43,608 nucleotides of DNA from CAZJYI01 sp964550025 (GTDB lineage Bacteria; Verrucomicrobiota; Kiritimatiellia; UBA8416; CAYOBW01). Below the pieces are notes generated by a model. That model saw nothing but the letters and a program-made list of their open reading frames with translations. It had not been told where the DNA came from and ran no database searches. Below, piece after piece: positions 15,595 to 24,405 of this stretch (its first letter is position 1; each line of letters starts with the position of its first letter). The stretch covers positions 1 through 43,608 of the forward strand of contig CAZJYI010000096.1 of the NCBI GenBank assembly GCA_964550025.1, in the 5' to 3' direction. The position numbers and the translations under genes were made by a program.

Positions 15595-15629
15595 GCCATC
15601 CTGTCGCACATCACCAGGAGATTTGCACT

Positions 15630-16820
15630 GTGAAATCGGCGTTTCTGGACAAACTGATTGAACGCCTGGACAAGCTCGACCCAAAGAGCCTGCAACTCCA
15701 GTTCCTGCGTCTGGCTCAGGAACGTGGCCTTCTCGAGACGATCTTTCAGTCGATCCAGGAAGGGGTCATCGTGATCGACGGTCTGGCGCGGCTTGCGTAT
15801 GCGAACAAGGCGGCGGAGAGCATGATGGGCTTCTCGTTCGATTCGACAAAGGGTCGGCCCGTCTCGCGCTACCTGCGTGGAATCGACTGGGACCGGATCC
15901 TGGAGCTCGACGAGGAGGAATGGTCGCGGATCATCAGCCGCGAGATCGAGGTCACCTACCCGGAGCATCGCTTCCTCAGCTTTTACGCCGTTCCCCTCTC
16001 GAGCGAGCTTTCTCCGGAAAAGGGGGCGGTGGTGATCCTGCGAGACGTGACGCGCGACCGGCAGGTCGAGGCCGACATGCTGGAATCGGAGCGCCTGAAC
16101 GCCGTCAAGCTCCTGGCGGCGGGCGTCGCCCATGAAATCGGCAATCCCCTGAACGCGCTCGACATCCACCTGCAGCTCCTGGAACGCGAGATCGGGGCCC
16201 TGGGCGAGGAAGAGCGTTCGAACCTCGGAGAGCTGGTTGGCGTCGCGCGTAACGAAGTCTCGCGGCTGGATCTGATCATCACGCAGTTCCTGCGCGCGAT
16301 TCGTCCTTCCAAGCCCAAACTGGCGGCGACCCGTGTCGAAACGCTGATAGAGGACACCGTCCGGCTGCTCAAGCAGGAGATTGAGGACCGCAGCGTCGCC
16401 GTGGAGATCACCTACTCGGACCCGGTCCCGGGCATCAAGGTCGATCGCAACCAGATGAAGCAGGCCTTGTTCAACGTCCTGCGCAACGCGCTCCAGGCGA
16501 TGCCCAGCGGCGGGGAATTGCGGATATCGCTGTCCGCGACGGACTCTCATCTGGTGCTGGTCGTCAAAGACACCGGCGTCGGCATCGAGCCGGAGGAATT
16601 CGGGAGGATATTCGAACCCTATCACACGACGAAAAGCGATGGTTCCGGCCTGGGTCTGATGGTGGTCCAGCGGATCGTGCAGGACCACGGCGGCCAGATC
16701 GAGGTCGCCAGCAAACCGGGCGAGGGAACCAGTTTCACTATTCTCCTTCCGCTGGTCGAGCGACACGTTCGGCTGTTGGAAGAGCGGCCGGGCGAGACAA
16801 GCAAAGAGGCGATGGCATGA
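15630..16820 (+). CDS. PAS-containing sensor histidine kinase
   Basis: Autophosphorylating sensor of a two-component system. It has an N-terminal helical stretch, a PAS domain at about residues 45-150 (EGVIVIDGLARLAYANKAAE) and the phospho-acceptor H-box AAGVAHEIGNPLNAL near residue 167. The ATPase domain shows the N-box LFNVLRNALQAMP, G1 DTGVGI, the F-box FEPYHTTK and G2 GSGLGL. No membrane segment is visible, so it is probably a cytoplasmic NtrB/AtoS-like kinase. The start is GTG at 15630, with AGGAG about 9 bp upstream. Its stop overlaps the response regulator start by 4 bp (ATGA), making the pair a cognate unit. Confidence 0.93.
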   Translation: MKSAFLDKLIERLDKLDPKSLQLQFLRLAQERGLLETIFQSIQEGVIVIDGLARLAYANKAAESMMGFSFDSTKGRPVSRYLRGIDWDRILELDEEEWSRIISREIEVTYPEHRFLSFYAVPLSSELSPEKGAVVILRDVTRDRQVEADMLESERLNAVKLLAAGVAHEIGNPLNALDIHLQLLEREIGALGEEERSNLGELVGVARNEVSRLDLIITQFLRAIRPSKPKLAATRVETLIEDTVRLLKQEIEDRSVAVEITYSDPVPGIKVDRNQMKQALFNVLRNALQAMPSGGELRISLSATDSHLVLVVKDTGVGIEPEEFGRIFEPYHTTKSDGSGLGLMVVQRIVQDHGGQIEVASKPGEGTSFTILLPLVERHVRLLEERPGETSKEAMA

Positions 16821-18256
16821 GTACCGACGACGTCAAACCGTCCATATTGATCGTGGACGATGACAGGAACACCCGCGACGGGCTTGAGCGCGCGCTCAGG
16901 CGAACCTACACCGTATATCTGGCGGAAGACGCCGAACGCGCCCTTTCCATACTCGGGGAGGCATCCGTGGACGTACTGCTGAGCGACGTGCGCATGCCGG
17001 GCATGGACGGCCTCACGCTGCTGCAGCGCGCACTGGCGCGCCACCCGCATCTCATCTGCATTCTCCTCACGGCATACGGTTCCGTGGAGACGGCAGTCGA
17101 GGCCATGAAACGCGGGGCTTACGACTTCCTCATGAAACCCGTCAATCTCGACCACCTGGACCTCCTCCTGAAACGCGCCCTGCGGTCGCGGGACATGGAA
17201 TCCGAGAACGAGAGCCTGCGCGAACTGCTCGACGACAAGTATGGCATGGAGAGCATTATCGGCAATTCGCCGCCAATGCTACAGTTGTTCGAGACAATCA
17301 GGCAGGCAGCGCCTTCACAAGCCACGGTCTTGATCCAGGGGCCGAGCGGAACGGGAAAGGAGCTCGTTGCCCACGCCATTCACCGGCTGAGCACGCGGGC
17401 ACGGGGTCCGCTGGTCGCCGTGCACTGCGCCGCGCTGGCCTCCAACCTGCTGGAGAGCGAGCTTTTCGGGCACGAGAAGGGTGCGTTCACGGGGGCCGTC
17501 GCGCGCCGGCGCGGCCGCTTCGAGCAGGCGGACGGCGGGACACTCTTTCTTGACGAAATCTCGGAGATTGACGCCGCGGTGCAGGTGAAGCTGCTGCGCG
17601 TTCTGGAAGAGAGACGTTTCGAGCGGGTCGGGGGGGACGAAACGGTCGAGGTCGACATTCGTCTGATCGCGGCAACGAACCGCGATCTGAAGCAGCTCGT
17701 TGCCGAAGGGAAGTTCCGCGAAGACCTGTTCTTCCGGCTGGACGTGGTACGCCTCGACCTGCCTCCTCTCCACGAGCGGCTTGGAGACGTTCCCCTGCTG
17801 TGCGGTCATTTCATCCGCGCGTTCAGCGAGGCGAACGCGAAGCCGGTAGACGGCATCACACCGGACGCGGTCAACCTCCTGTCTTCGTACGCGTGGCCGG
17901 GCAACGTGCGTGAGCTTCGCAATACCATTGAGAAGATGGTGGTGCTGGCACGGGGCGACAAGTTGACGGCACGTGATGTGCCATTGAACATCAAGCAGGC
18001 GGTCCGGGAGTCCGGGGGGCCAGCACCGGGCCGCGCGGGTCGTCCGGCACTCGTGGAAGCGGGAGGGTCGCTGGCCGGCGCCGAAAAGCAGTTGATTCTG
18101 TCCGCGTTGAAACGAAACAATAACAACCGCACCAAGGCGGCACGGGAATTGGGCATCAGCCGGCGCACGCTGCACCGCAAGCTGAAGTCTTACGCAGCGG
18201 AAGTACCGGAAGACACGGCGAACCGGGCTGAGGGAGGCGAAAATGGCAACACCTAG
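16817..18256 (+). CDS. Sigma-54-dependent NtrC-family response regulator
   Basis: Activator of sigma-54 RNA polymerase. The receiver domain has acidic VDDD near residue 14, phospho-acceptor D57 in LLSDVRMPG, and lysine in FLMKPV. The AAA+ domain has Walker A GPSGTGKE (about 175-182), the sigma-54-contacting GAFTGA loop (about 223-228), Walker B GGTLFLDEI and WPGNVREL. A Fis-type helix-turn-helix (NNNNRTKAARELGISRRTLH) lies near residue 440. The 479-residue length is standard. It is coupled to the kinase upstream and overlaps the membrane-protein gene downstream by 14 bp. A candidate sigma-54 promoter occurs 4 kb downstream at 22403-22419; a regulatory link is inference. Confidence 0.95.
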   Translation: MSTDDVKPSILIVDDDRNTRDGLERALRRTYTVYLAEDAERALSILGEASVDVLLSDVRMPGMDGLTLLQRALARHPHLICILLTAYGSVETAVEAMKRGAYDFLMKPVNLDHLDLLLKRALRSRDMESENESLRELLDDKYGMESIIGNSPPMLQLFETIRQAAPSQATVLIQGPSGTGKELVAHAIHRLSTRARGPLVAVHCAALASNLLESELFGHEKGAFTGAVARRRGRFEQADGGTLFLDEISEIDAAVQVKLLRVLEERRFERVGGDETVEVDIRLIAATNRDLKQLVAEGKFREDLFFRLDVVRLDLPPLHERLGDVPLLCGHFIRAFSEANAKPVDGITPDAVNLLSSYAWPGNVRELRNTIEKMVVLARGDKLTARDVPLNIKQAVRESGGPAPGRAGRPALVEAGGSLAGAEKQLILSALKRNNNNRTKAARELGISRRTLHRKLKSYAAEVPEDTANRAEGGENGNT

Positions 18257-20147
18257 CACAGGGTTTCAGGGCCTTATCAACAGCTTCGAGGTCGGCAGCG
18301 GGCGAACGTTGCTGCGAGGGATGTTCCTGACGCTCTTCGTCGTCGCCATGGTGGTGTTCCGCATCCACGCCCGCTTTCGGGGCTTCACCGACCCTTCAGC
18401 TATGGAGCAGGCCCAGCTTGCCCGCAATCTTGCCGGGGGTGACGGGTACGTAACCCGGTGCATCCGGCCTACCGACGTCTGGTTCATGACATCGCGCGAC
18501 CGGCAGCCGTCCTCTCCGGCCGCCTGGCCCGACACACGCAACGCCCCCGCGTATCCGGCCGCCCTGTCGCTTGCAATGAAGATTGCCCGGCCCTCGTTCG
18601 GAATCACGGCGGGCACACCCGTGTTCTCCGCCGAAAAGACGGTCGTGCTCCCCCTGGCCATTCTGTGCATGCTCGGGACGGGACTCTTGGTCTTCCTGCT
18701 CGCCCGGCGCATCTTCGGACCTTACGCCGCCCTGATGGCGACCCTGGTGTTCTTCCTTGCGGAGACCGTGCTGGCCGCGGCGCTGTCGGGAACGGCCGCT
18801 CCGCTGGCGACGTTCCTGGTCACGGGGGCGGCATACGCGGCCGTCTGTTGCCTTGACGCGCGAACGCGCGAACGCCCGGTCTACGCCTGGGCAATCCCCC
18901 TGGTACTCTCCGCGTTGCTGGGCGGAGCAGCCATCCTCACCCGGTACGCGCTGTTCGCCGTCATACCGCTCCTGGTCGTCCTGGTCGGGGCCGCGTTCCA
19001 GAGAGGACGACTCTCCGCCATCCTGGCGTTTCTCGTGCTGGCGGGAGCCGTGGTCGCCCCCTGGTGCGTACGGAACGTGAAGGTCAGCGGGCTGCCGTTC
19101 GGCAACGCGCCCTACACGATGCTGAATGATACGGTTCTCCACGAGGGGGACGCCTTTGACCGGGCCGTCGCGCCGACACTGCGAAACGCCCTGACGGTGC
19201 GCGCCCTGCAAATCAAGGCGGTGTCAAACATGGTCGGAATCTGGCAACGCGAGCTCTTCGCCACGGGAAGCGGGCTGATGATGGCCCTGTTCCTGGTGTC
19301 GTTCCTACATCGCTTTGCGAACCCGCTCGGCAATGTGCTGCGATGGGCCGTGGGAGCGGGCGGTGTCGCCCTGCTCTTCGCCGGCGGGCTCACGGAACCG
19401 GGAACGGCCGAACTGCTGCTGGTGCTCTACCCGCTCGTGGCCGCGGTTGGCGCGGCGTTCTTCTTCGACGCCGTGGCTCGGATCGAGTTCCTGGACCCGG
19501 CGTGGCACCCCGTGATCATGTGGGTCGTTGTAGCCCTGGTCGGTGCCCCAGCCATCACAAACACGTTCCGCGCCCCGCCGCAGGCGGCATACCCTCCCTA
19601 CTTTCCGCCGTATGCGGCCTTTGCCGCCACACAGGTTGAGGGCGAAGAGCTTCTGGCGACCGACATCCCCTGGGCCACGGCCTGGTACGGCAACGCGCCG
19701 TCCATCCTGATCCCGCGGTCGGTAGACGAACTGCAGAAGCTCGATGCCTCCCCCCTGGAGCTCGGCGCGCTGTACCTGACCACCGAAACGAGCGACCGTG
19801 CATACGCGTCCGAACTGGCCGGCGGCCCCTACCGGTCCTGGCTGCCCGTGCTGAACGGCCGAGAGCCGCGCAACCCGGGTTTCCGCTTCAAACACGCGGT
19901 GGCCTTGCTGGAGAAGACTTGCGAGCAGATACTGCTGGTTCCGGACACGCGGTGGGGAGAGGGGGAGGGTGATCAGTCATCAGTTATCAGTGATCAGTCA
20001 TCAGTTATCAGTGATCCGTCATCAGTGACCGGTGATCAGTTATCAGCTACCGGTGATCAGTCGTCAGTGACCGGTGATCAGTCATCGGTCACGGGGAATC
20101 GGTCATCAGTAATCAGCGGGCAGTCATCGGTGACCGGTGATCACTGA
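18243..20147 (+). CDS. GT-C-like multi-pass membrane protein with repeat-encoded C-terminal tail
   Basis: Probable integral membrane glycosyltransferase of the ArnT/PMT (GT39-like) type that would use a lipid-linked sugar. After the first membrane segment (MFLTLFVVAMVVFRI) comes an acidic periplasmic loop (FTDPSAMEQAQLARNLAGG), the usual position of the catalytic acid, then about ten more hydrophobic segments to residue 430 and a soluble C-terminal part. Family assignment is moderate. The last 60 residues are not native-looking. From 19971 the gene runs through 24 tandem 7-bp repeats, giving eight copies of a 7-residue unit (DQSSVIS, DQSSVTG and variants). The reading frame survives because 7 is not a multiple of 3 but 21 is, and no in-frame stop arises. 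The start overlaps the regulator gene by 14 bp. Confidence 0.75.
   Translation: MATPSTGFQGLINSFEVGSGRTLLRGMFLTLFVVAMVVFRIHARFRGFTDPSAMEQAQLARNLAGGDGYVTRCIRPTDVWFMTSRDRQPSSPAAWPDTRNAPAYPAALSLAMKIARPSFGITAGTPVFSAEKTVVLPLAILCMLGTGLLVFLLARRIFGPYAALMATLVFFLAETVLAAALSGTAAPLATFLVTGAAYAAVCCLDARTRERPVYAWAIPLVLSALLGGAAILTRYALFAVIPLLVVLVGAAFQRGRLSAILAFLVLAGAVVAPWCVRNVKVSGLPFGNAPYTMLNDTVLHEGDAFDRAVAPTLRNALTVRALQIKAVSNMVGIWQRELFATGSGLMMALFLVSFLHRFANPLGNVLRWAVGAGGVALLFAGGLTEPGTAELLLVLYPLVAAVGAAFFFDAVARIEFLDPAWHPVIMWVVVALVGAPAITNTFRAPPQAAYPPYFPPYAAFAATQVEGEELLATDIPWATAWYGNAPSILIPRSVDELQKLDASPLELGALYLTTETSDRAYASELAGGPYRSWLPVLNGREPRNPGFRFKHAVALLEKTCEQILLVPDTRWGEGEGDQSSVISDQSSVISDPSSVTGDQLSATGDQSSVTGDQSSVTGNRSSVISGQSSVTGDH
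19971..20138. repeat. 24-copy 7-bp array, GATCAGT family, read as protein
   Basis: Twenty-four consecutive heptamers (GATCAGT, CATCAGT, TATCAGT, GACCGGT and related) run without phase slip. Variation concentrates at positions 1-3 and 5 of the unit. A short inverted arm (GATCACT, GATCACC) follows at 20139-20152 and holds the stop codons of both convergent genes. Confidence 0.95.
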
Positions 20148-20654
20148 TCACCGGTCGCTCTTCCCGAAGGCCTCCAGAACGAGCTGTGCGTGGCCGTAGC
20201 CGGCGGCTTTCGCGGAGGCGCGGATGACGCACCTCTCCAGGCGCCACGGGGGGCGGTTCGTCGGCAACTCCGCGGCGGCTACGAAGCCCATGAGGTCCGG
20301 GAGCGGGACGTCCGTCAGGGAAACTTCGCGCCTGAGGAGCGACCAGCCCTGAAGCGCGTCGGTCCGCGATTCCCTGATGTCGTCCGGGGCATTGGATGGA
20401 AGGTGCGCTTTCAGCAGTGTCGACAACGGTGCGGGCTGCTTGTGCGATAGCGTCTCGAGAGCTCCCAGGGCACCCGCGTTTTGCCGTGCGCGGGCATCGA
20501 GCGTCTGCAGCGCGCGCAGGTCTCCATGTTTGAGCGAGAGCGTGCGGCGCGCTTGCCGGATTGTACCCAGAGCGTGAAGGGCCAGCAGCACACCCGAGAG
20601 CAGGCACGTCAGCGCCACGCCCCACAGCACGCGCAATGAGAACCGCTCAGTCAC
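20148..20654 (-). CDS. GspM/PilO-like inner-membrane protein
   Basis: Small bitopic protein resembling GspM or PilO of type II secretion and type IV pilus platforms. A short cytoplasmic N-terminus and one transmembrane helix (VLWGVALTCLLSGVLLALHAL) are followed by a coiled region (RTLSLKHGDLRALQTLDARA) and a C-terminal ferredoxin-like domain. The GTG at 20654 has GGAGG 6 bp upstream and overlaps the end of the GspL-like gene by 8 bp; a longer frame to 20693 is less plausible. The stop TGA sits in the heptamer array, back to back with the stop of the convergent gene. The pairing with a GspL-like gene is the main argument for the function. Confidence 0.6.
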   Translation of the reverse strand: MTERFSLRVLWGVALTCLLSGVLLALHALGTIRQARRTLSLKHGDLRALQTLDARARQNAGALGALETLSHKQPAPLSTLLKAHLPSNAPDDIRESRTDALQGWSLLRREVSLTDVPLPDLMGFVAAAELPTNRPPWRLERCVIRASAKAAGYGHAQLVLEAFGKSDR

Positions 20655-22047
20655 GTGCCACCTCCGACTCAATCGCAAACGGCACGCGTTCATCCTCCAG
20701 GGCGTCCCTGCGGTCGAGCTTCACAGCATAGCCGGCAGAGGAGAGCGTTTCCACAAGCCGATTGCAGGCATCCCAGTCCGCTGCCGTGCCGCTGACGCTG
20801 ACCCGCTCCCGCGCCAGCGAGAGCAGCTTGAACCGCAGGCCGCTCTCGCGGGCCGTGTTCATGACGGCGGTCAGCGTCCGCGTCAGGGAAGGACTAAGCG
20901 CGTCGATGAAAGGACGGTAGCGCTCGCCGTCGTGGTCGAGCTTGGTCGCCACTCGTTCGAGGGCGTCTTTGCCCTTCACATTCAGGCGGTATCCCAGCAG
21001 CCGGTCGCGGTGCGCGGCGAACGCCGCGTCGGCACTCGCGACGGTCCTGCCGCACATGGCCGTAACGGCGAGACTCGCGGCGCACAGCGCCAGCCCGGCG
21101 ACCGTCACCGCCACGGCGGCCCGTACCGAGGACGCGCGTGCGCGGTTGCGCGTGCCCGCGTGCGCCAGCGGACCGGAGCGCAGGTTGCAGCGAAGCGGAC
21201 CGGCGGTCAATGCGCGCGTGGCGAGCGCTCGAGCGAAAAACGTCGCCGGTTCGGGAGCAACCCGTGATTCCCCGGGCCGGATGCGCTCAACGGGCTCACG
21301 AACGGCGGCAAGGGTCCCTTCCGCGGCCGCGCCGGCGCCGCACCAGATCCAGTCCATCGGCTCCGGCGCCGACGGATCGGCGGCTTCGGCGTCCCCAAGC
21401 TGCGCCTTGAGCAGCCTTGCAATCTGTGCCGGATCATCCACGGCGACCCCGTGAGCGGCCAGCAGCTCAGCTCCTCGCCCAAGTGCAAGAACGGCGGCAC
21501 CATGCGCAAGGTGAACCACCGCGCGCGGTCGCCGCGAGCCGCTTCGCGGTGGAAACACCTCCGCGGCGTGGGTCCAGATCGCGATCCCCTCGTGGTCGAG
21601 CGCCACCGGGTCAAGCCCGAGCTGCGCGGCCCCGGCAAGGCACTGTTCGGCGTCGTGGAGACGCGCGGCCACGGCGAGGGAACGGGTTGTCTTCTCGGGG
21701 GTCTGCCGGGTATCCAGGAACGCGTAGACGCATTTCTCAAGTGGAAAGGGGAGTTGAACGTCGAGCACGGAAGGAAGCACTCTGAGGGCCTTGGCCGTCG
21801 AGGAAAGCGGCGTTTCCAGTCGGCGGATCAGGCTGCGCCGCACGGGCAGCGCGGCAACCACCGGCACGCCCGAAGCCTGCGCGGCGCGCAGAGTGCCGTC
21901 GTCGATACCGACGGCCTTGGTGCGCAGTTTGCCGCGCGAGAGTTCCGCCAGAACCAATGTCGGGCGGCTGCCGCGAATGTCCGCGGCAATGCAGGCTTTC
22001 GCCCACTGCAAGGGGCCCTTTTCTCGGCGTACCTGTGTCACTGCCAC
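20647..22047 (-). CDS. GspL/PilM-like assembly-platform protein
   Basis: Probable type II secretion or pilus platform component. The N-terminal actin-like cytoplasmic domain (residues 1-290; LPSVLDVQLPFPLEKC is reminiscent of GspL/PilM) is followed by the NLRSGPLAH motif that precedes the membrane segment in GspL and PilN proteins. A transmembrane helix (AVAVTVAGLALCAASLAVTAM) and a periplasmic ferredoxin-like domain come next (LRFKLLSLARERVSVSGTA). The 466-residue length fits GspL. The start is GTG at 22047. It lies 3 bp after the small membrane protein gene and overlaps the GspM-like gene. No ATPase (GspE), secretin or pseudopilin gene is in the window. Confidence 0.65.
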   Translation of the reverse strand: MAVTQVRREKGPLQWAKACIAADIRGSRPTLVLAELSRGKLRTKAVGIDDGTLRAAQASGVPVVAALPVRRSLIRRLETPLSSTAKALRVLPSVLDVQLPFPLEKCVYAFLDTRQTPEKTTRSLAVAARLHDAEQCLAGAAQLGLDPVALDHEGIAIWTHAAEVFPPRSGSRRPRAVVHLAHGAAVLALGRGAELLAAHGVAVDDPAQIARLLKAQLGDAEAADPSAPEPMDWIWCGAGAAAEGTLAAVREPVERIRPGESRVAPEPATFFARALATRALTAGPLRCNLRSGPLAHAGTRNRARASSVRAAVAVTVAGLALCAASLAVTAMCGRTVASADAAFAAHRDRLLGYRLNVKGKDALERVATKLDHDGERYRPFIDALSPSLTRTLTAVMNTARESGLRFKLLSLARERVSVSGTAADWDACNRLVETLSSAGYAVKLDRRDALEDERVPFAIESEVARD

Positions 22048-22050
22048 GTC

Positions 22051-22311
22051 CTAGCGCCTTGAGATCCTGCGTTTCCTGATCAGGTAGGTCCTCCTCCGGA
22101 CTTCCCGGTAGCACAGCGCCGCCACCGCCATCAGGACATAGACTGCGGCGGCAGTCCGAAGAATGGGGTTACCGTACCTGACGGACGCGGCGACGAGGAC
22201 AGCGGCCAGGATCATCGCAGTGATACCCAGCGACAAGAGTATTTTGCTCACGCGCCGCGACGGTCTGCGTAATCGCCGTTTACGCTTTGGTGTCCTTTCG
22301 TGTTCAGCCAT
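22051..22311 (-). CDS. Small basic membrane protein, first gene of the GspL/M-like operon
   Basis: An 86-residue protein with a strongly basic N-terminus (RTPKRKRRLRRPSRR), two hydrophobic helices (ILLSLGITAMILAAVLVAAS; AAAVYVLMAVAALCY) and a basic C-terminus (RRRTYLIRKRR). I recognise no family. It ends 3 bp before the GspL-like start, so it is part of that operon. Both ends are predicted cytoplasmic. No clear Shine-Dalgarno precedes the ATG. Confidence 0.6.
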   Translation of the reverse strand: MAEHERTPKRKRRLRRPSRRVSKILLSLGITAMILAAVLVAASVRYGNPILRTAAAVYVLMAVAALCYREVRRRTYLIRKRRISRR

Positions 22312-22372
22312 GCCGTTGTGTTCTAACCGAAACGGGACACGAAGTCAACAGGGGGAGTTTGTCTGTAATCGC

Positions 22373-22402
22373 TTGCTAATGCGCGTGGAATCGCGCTAGA
22401 GT
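22373..22402 (+). promoter_or_regulatory. Candidate sigma-70 promoter for the TPR protein gene
   Basis: TTGCTA, an 18-bp spacer and TAGAGT; each hexamer matches four of six consensus bases. It directly abuts the sigma-54-like site. Confidence 0.3.
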
Positions 22403-22419
22403 CTGGCCTTGCAATTGCC
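22403..22419 (+). promoter_or_regulatory. Candidate sigma-54 (-24/-12) promoter
   Basis: CTGGCCTTGCAATTGCC has GG (22405-22406) and GC (22417-22418) separated by exactly 10 bp, and matches the CTGGC and TTGC blocks of the consensus. It lies 58 bp before the TPR gene start, and the window encodes an NtrC-type activator. Chance occurrence is possible. Confidence 0.4.
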
Positions 22420-22476
22420 TGGGCGGATAGGGGCCGCCCGGGGCAGGGGTGGACCCAAACCCAAAACGGACGGACC

Positions 22477-23520
22477 ATGAACAAGACCGGATGCCTGATT
22501 CTTGTGCTTCTGCTCGGAGTGATCGGCGCCAGGGCGGACGAACCCGTGAAGCTCTCCGCCAGCGCGATGTTCCGCGAAGCCTACCGAATCCAAACCCGTG
22601 CCGACGAGGCGCGCGACCTGTACCGCAACGGTGACGCCGTCACGCTGTACAGGGCGGCCCGCGACGCTTTCCTGCGGCTGACGCAGGAGTACCCCGACTG
22701 GCTGCCGGGTGACGCGCGCTACCGCATTTCCTACTGCGATGAGCAGCTCCGCATCATGGACAGCCGGATGGGCGCGCGGAGCAGGGCGGTTCTGCCCCTG
22801 ACCGGCAGCGAGGCCCTCCCGTCGCGCCACGCGGCGCCGGCACGCCCTACGGTACGGCCCGAAATCAGACCCGCTCCGGCACCCGTTCCGGCGCCGGCGC
22901 CAGCACGGGCGGCGACGGGCGGCAGCGCCGTGGAAGGCACGCTGACTTCCGTGCGGCACTATCTCAAGCAGGGGGAACACGAGCTGGCGCGCGCCGCACT
23001 ACTGAAGGCTATGCGCAAAGACCCCGACAACCCGAGCGTACGACTCCTGATGAGCATGGCCCAATGCCAGGCCGGCAGGTACCGGGATTCGATCCACGTC
23101 GCCAAGCAGTTGATCGACGAAGACCCCGGCAACGCGTACGCTCACATGGTGCTGAGCACAGCCTATTTCGGGTTGGGGTACCTGGCCGAATCGGCGGCGG
23201 AATTGCGCAAGACGCTGGACCTGGACCCCCGCATGCCCGACCCACACTACAACCTGGCGCAGATACTCCTGATCATGGAGCCGATTGACCGCAACGCCGC
23301 CGGCTATCACTACCGGGAAGCCCTGAAACTCGGGATGATGCGCGACCCGGCGACGGAATTGGCCCTTGATACGGGCCGGTTCCCGTCCCGCGCCGGCACC
23401 GCCGACTACGGCAGACCGCCGCTCGGGCCGCGAGCCGTACCGGCCGCCCCCGGCACACCGGCGGACAAGCCCTGGTACCGGCGCATCTGGTCGCCATGGA
23501 AGCGCGACCGGGACGAGTAG
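22477..23520 (+). CDS. Exported TPR protein
   Basis: Signal peptide MNKTGCLILVLLLGVIGARA, then a helical region (residues 30-95) that looks like a degenerate TPR. A Pro/Ala-rich linker (PAPVPAPAPARAA) at about 125-150 leads to three to four TPR repeats from about residue 155 (HYLKQGEHELARAALLKAMR; NAYAHMVLSTAYFGLGYLAE; PHYNLAQILL). It is probably a periplasmic scaffold; the partner is unknown. It is divergent from the GspL/M-like operon, and the 165-bp spacer carries both promoter candidates. The metallophosphoesterase starts 15 bp downstream, so co-transcription is likely. Confidence 0.8.
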   Translation: MNKTGCLILVLLLGVIGARADEPVKLSASAMFREAYRIQTRADEARDLYRNGDAVTLYRAARDAFLRLTQEYPDWLPGDARYRISYCDEQLRIMDSRMGARSRAVLPLTGSEALPSRHAAPARPTVRPEIRPAPAPVPAPAPARAATGGSAVEGTLTSVRHYLKQGEHELARAALLKAMRKDPDNPSVRLLMSMAQCQAGRYRDSIHVAKQLIDEDPGNAYAHMVLSTAYFGLGYLAESAAELRKTLDLDPRMPDPHYNLAQILLIMEPIDRNAAGYHYREALKLGMMRDPATELALDTGRFPSRAGTADYGRPPLGPRAVPAAPGTPADKPWYRRIWSPWKRDRDE

Positions 23521-23535
23521 CGCCGGGAAGCTGCA

Positions 23536-24405
23536 ATGCGTCTACGCACAGACCCCGTTCCTCAGAACGGCCACCGCACGGGGTTGCGGTTCGGCGTCAT
23601 CGCCGATATTCAATACGCAGACCGCGACGTGAAGTACGACCGGCATTTTCGCCGGGCACCCGAGCGGCTGGAAGTTGCGATAGCGGACTTCAACCGTGCC
23701 GGCGTTGATTTCGTCGTCGATCTCGGGGACCTCATTGACGGCGATTTCCGCAGCTATGCGCCGATCCTGGACGTGTACGCGTCCCTGAACGTCCCCGTCT
23801 ACCGTGTGCTCGGCAACCACGACTTCGGCGTGGACGCGCAACAACTCGACCGGGTTCCGTCGCAGCTTGGCATGAAGGAGCGCTACTACGATTTCTCCCG
23901 GAATGGCTGGCGGTTCGTCGTCCTTGACGGGAACGAAGTCAGCACGTACGCATACCCGCCGGGCAGCCCGCCGCAGCGCGCCGCCGAGCGTTTGCTGGAA
24001 CGCCTGCGCCTCGAAGGACGTCCCAACGCGGAGGCGTGGAACGGCGGCGTTGGCGCTGATCAGCTTCGATGGCTGCGCCGCACACTGGTCTCGGCGGCTT
24101 CACAGCGTGAGGATGTGATCGTGCTGTCTCATTTTCCTCTTTGGCCGCCGGACGACCGGCACCGCCTCTGGAACGCTGACGAAGTCCTGACGGAACTCGA
24201 CGAATGCGCTGTCCTCAGGGCCGTCTTGTCCGGGCACAATCACGCCGGAGCGTATGTCGCGAGGAAGGACGTGCATCACATCACGTTTCGCAGCATGGTC
24301 GATACGCCTGACGATACGTCCTATGCCATAGTCACCGCGAGCGACGCGCGACTGGTTGTGTACGGCGTGGGACGAGAGAGAAACCTGACGGTGGAATGGC
24401 AATGA
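23536..24405 (+). CDS. Metallophosphoesterase (Mn-dependent ADP-ribose/CDP-alcohol diphosphatase-like)
   Basis: Binuclear metal phosphoesterase. The five family blocks are in order: DIQYAD near residue 23 (usually DxH; the Q replaces the usual H), DLGDLIDG, GNHDF, SHFPLWPP and GHNHAG. The D-x-Q variant and the spacing resemble the ADPRibase-Mn group rather than classical purple-phosphatase types. There is no signal peptide, so it is cytoplasmic. The 289-residue length fits. Its end overlaps the cupin start by about 10 bp. The exact substrate is not determinable. Confidence 0.85.
   Translation: MRLRTDPVPQNGHRTGLRFGVIADIQYADRDVKYDRHFRRAPERLEVAIADFNRAGVDFVVDLGDLIDGDFRSYAPILDVYASLNVPVYRVLGNHDFGVDAQQLDRVPSQLGMKERYYDFSRNGWRFVVLDGNEVSTYAYPPGSPPQRAAERLLERLRLEGRPNAEAWNGGVGADQLRWLRRTLVSAASQREDVIVLSHFPLWPPDDRHRLWNADEVLTELDECAVLRAVLSGHNHAGAYVARKDVHHITFRSMVDTPDDTSYAIVTASDARLVVYGVGRERNLTVEWQ

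Noticed and set aside
19971..20138. CRISPR array
   Set aside because: Units are contiguous 7-mers without spacers and no cas genes are present.
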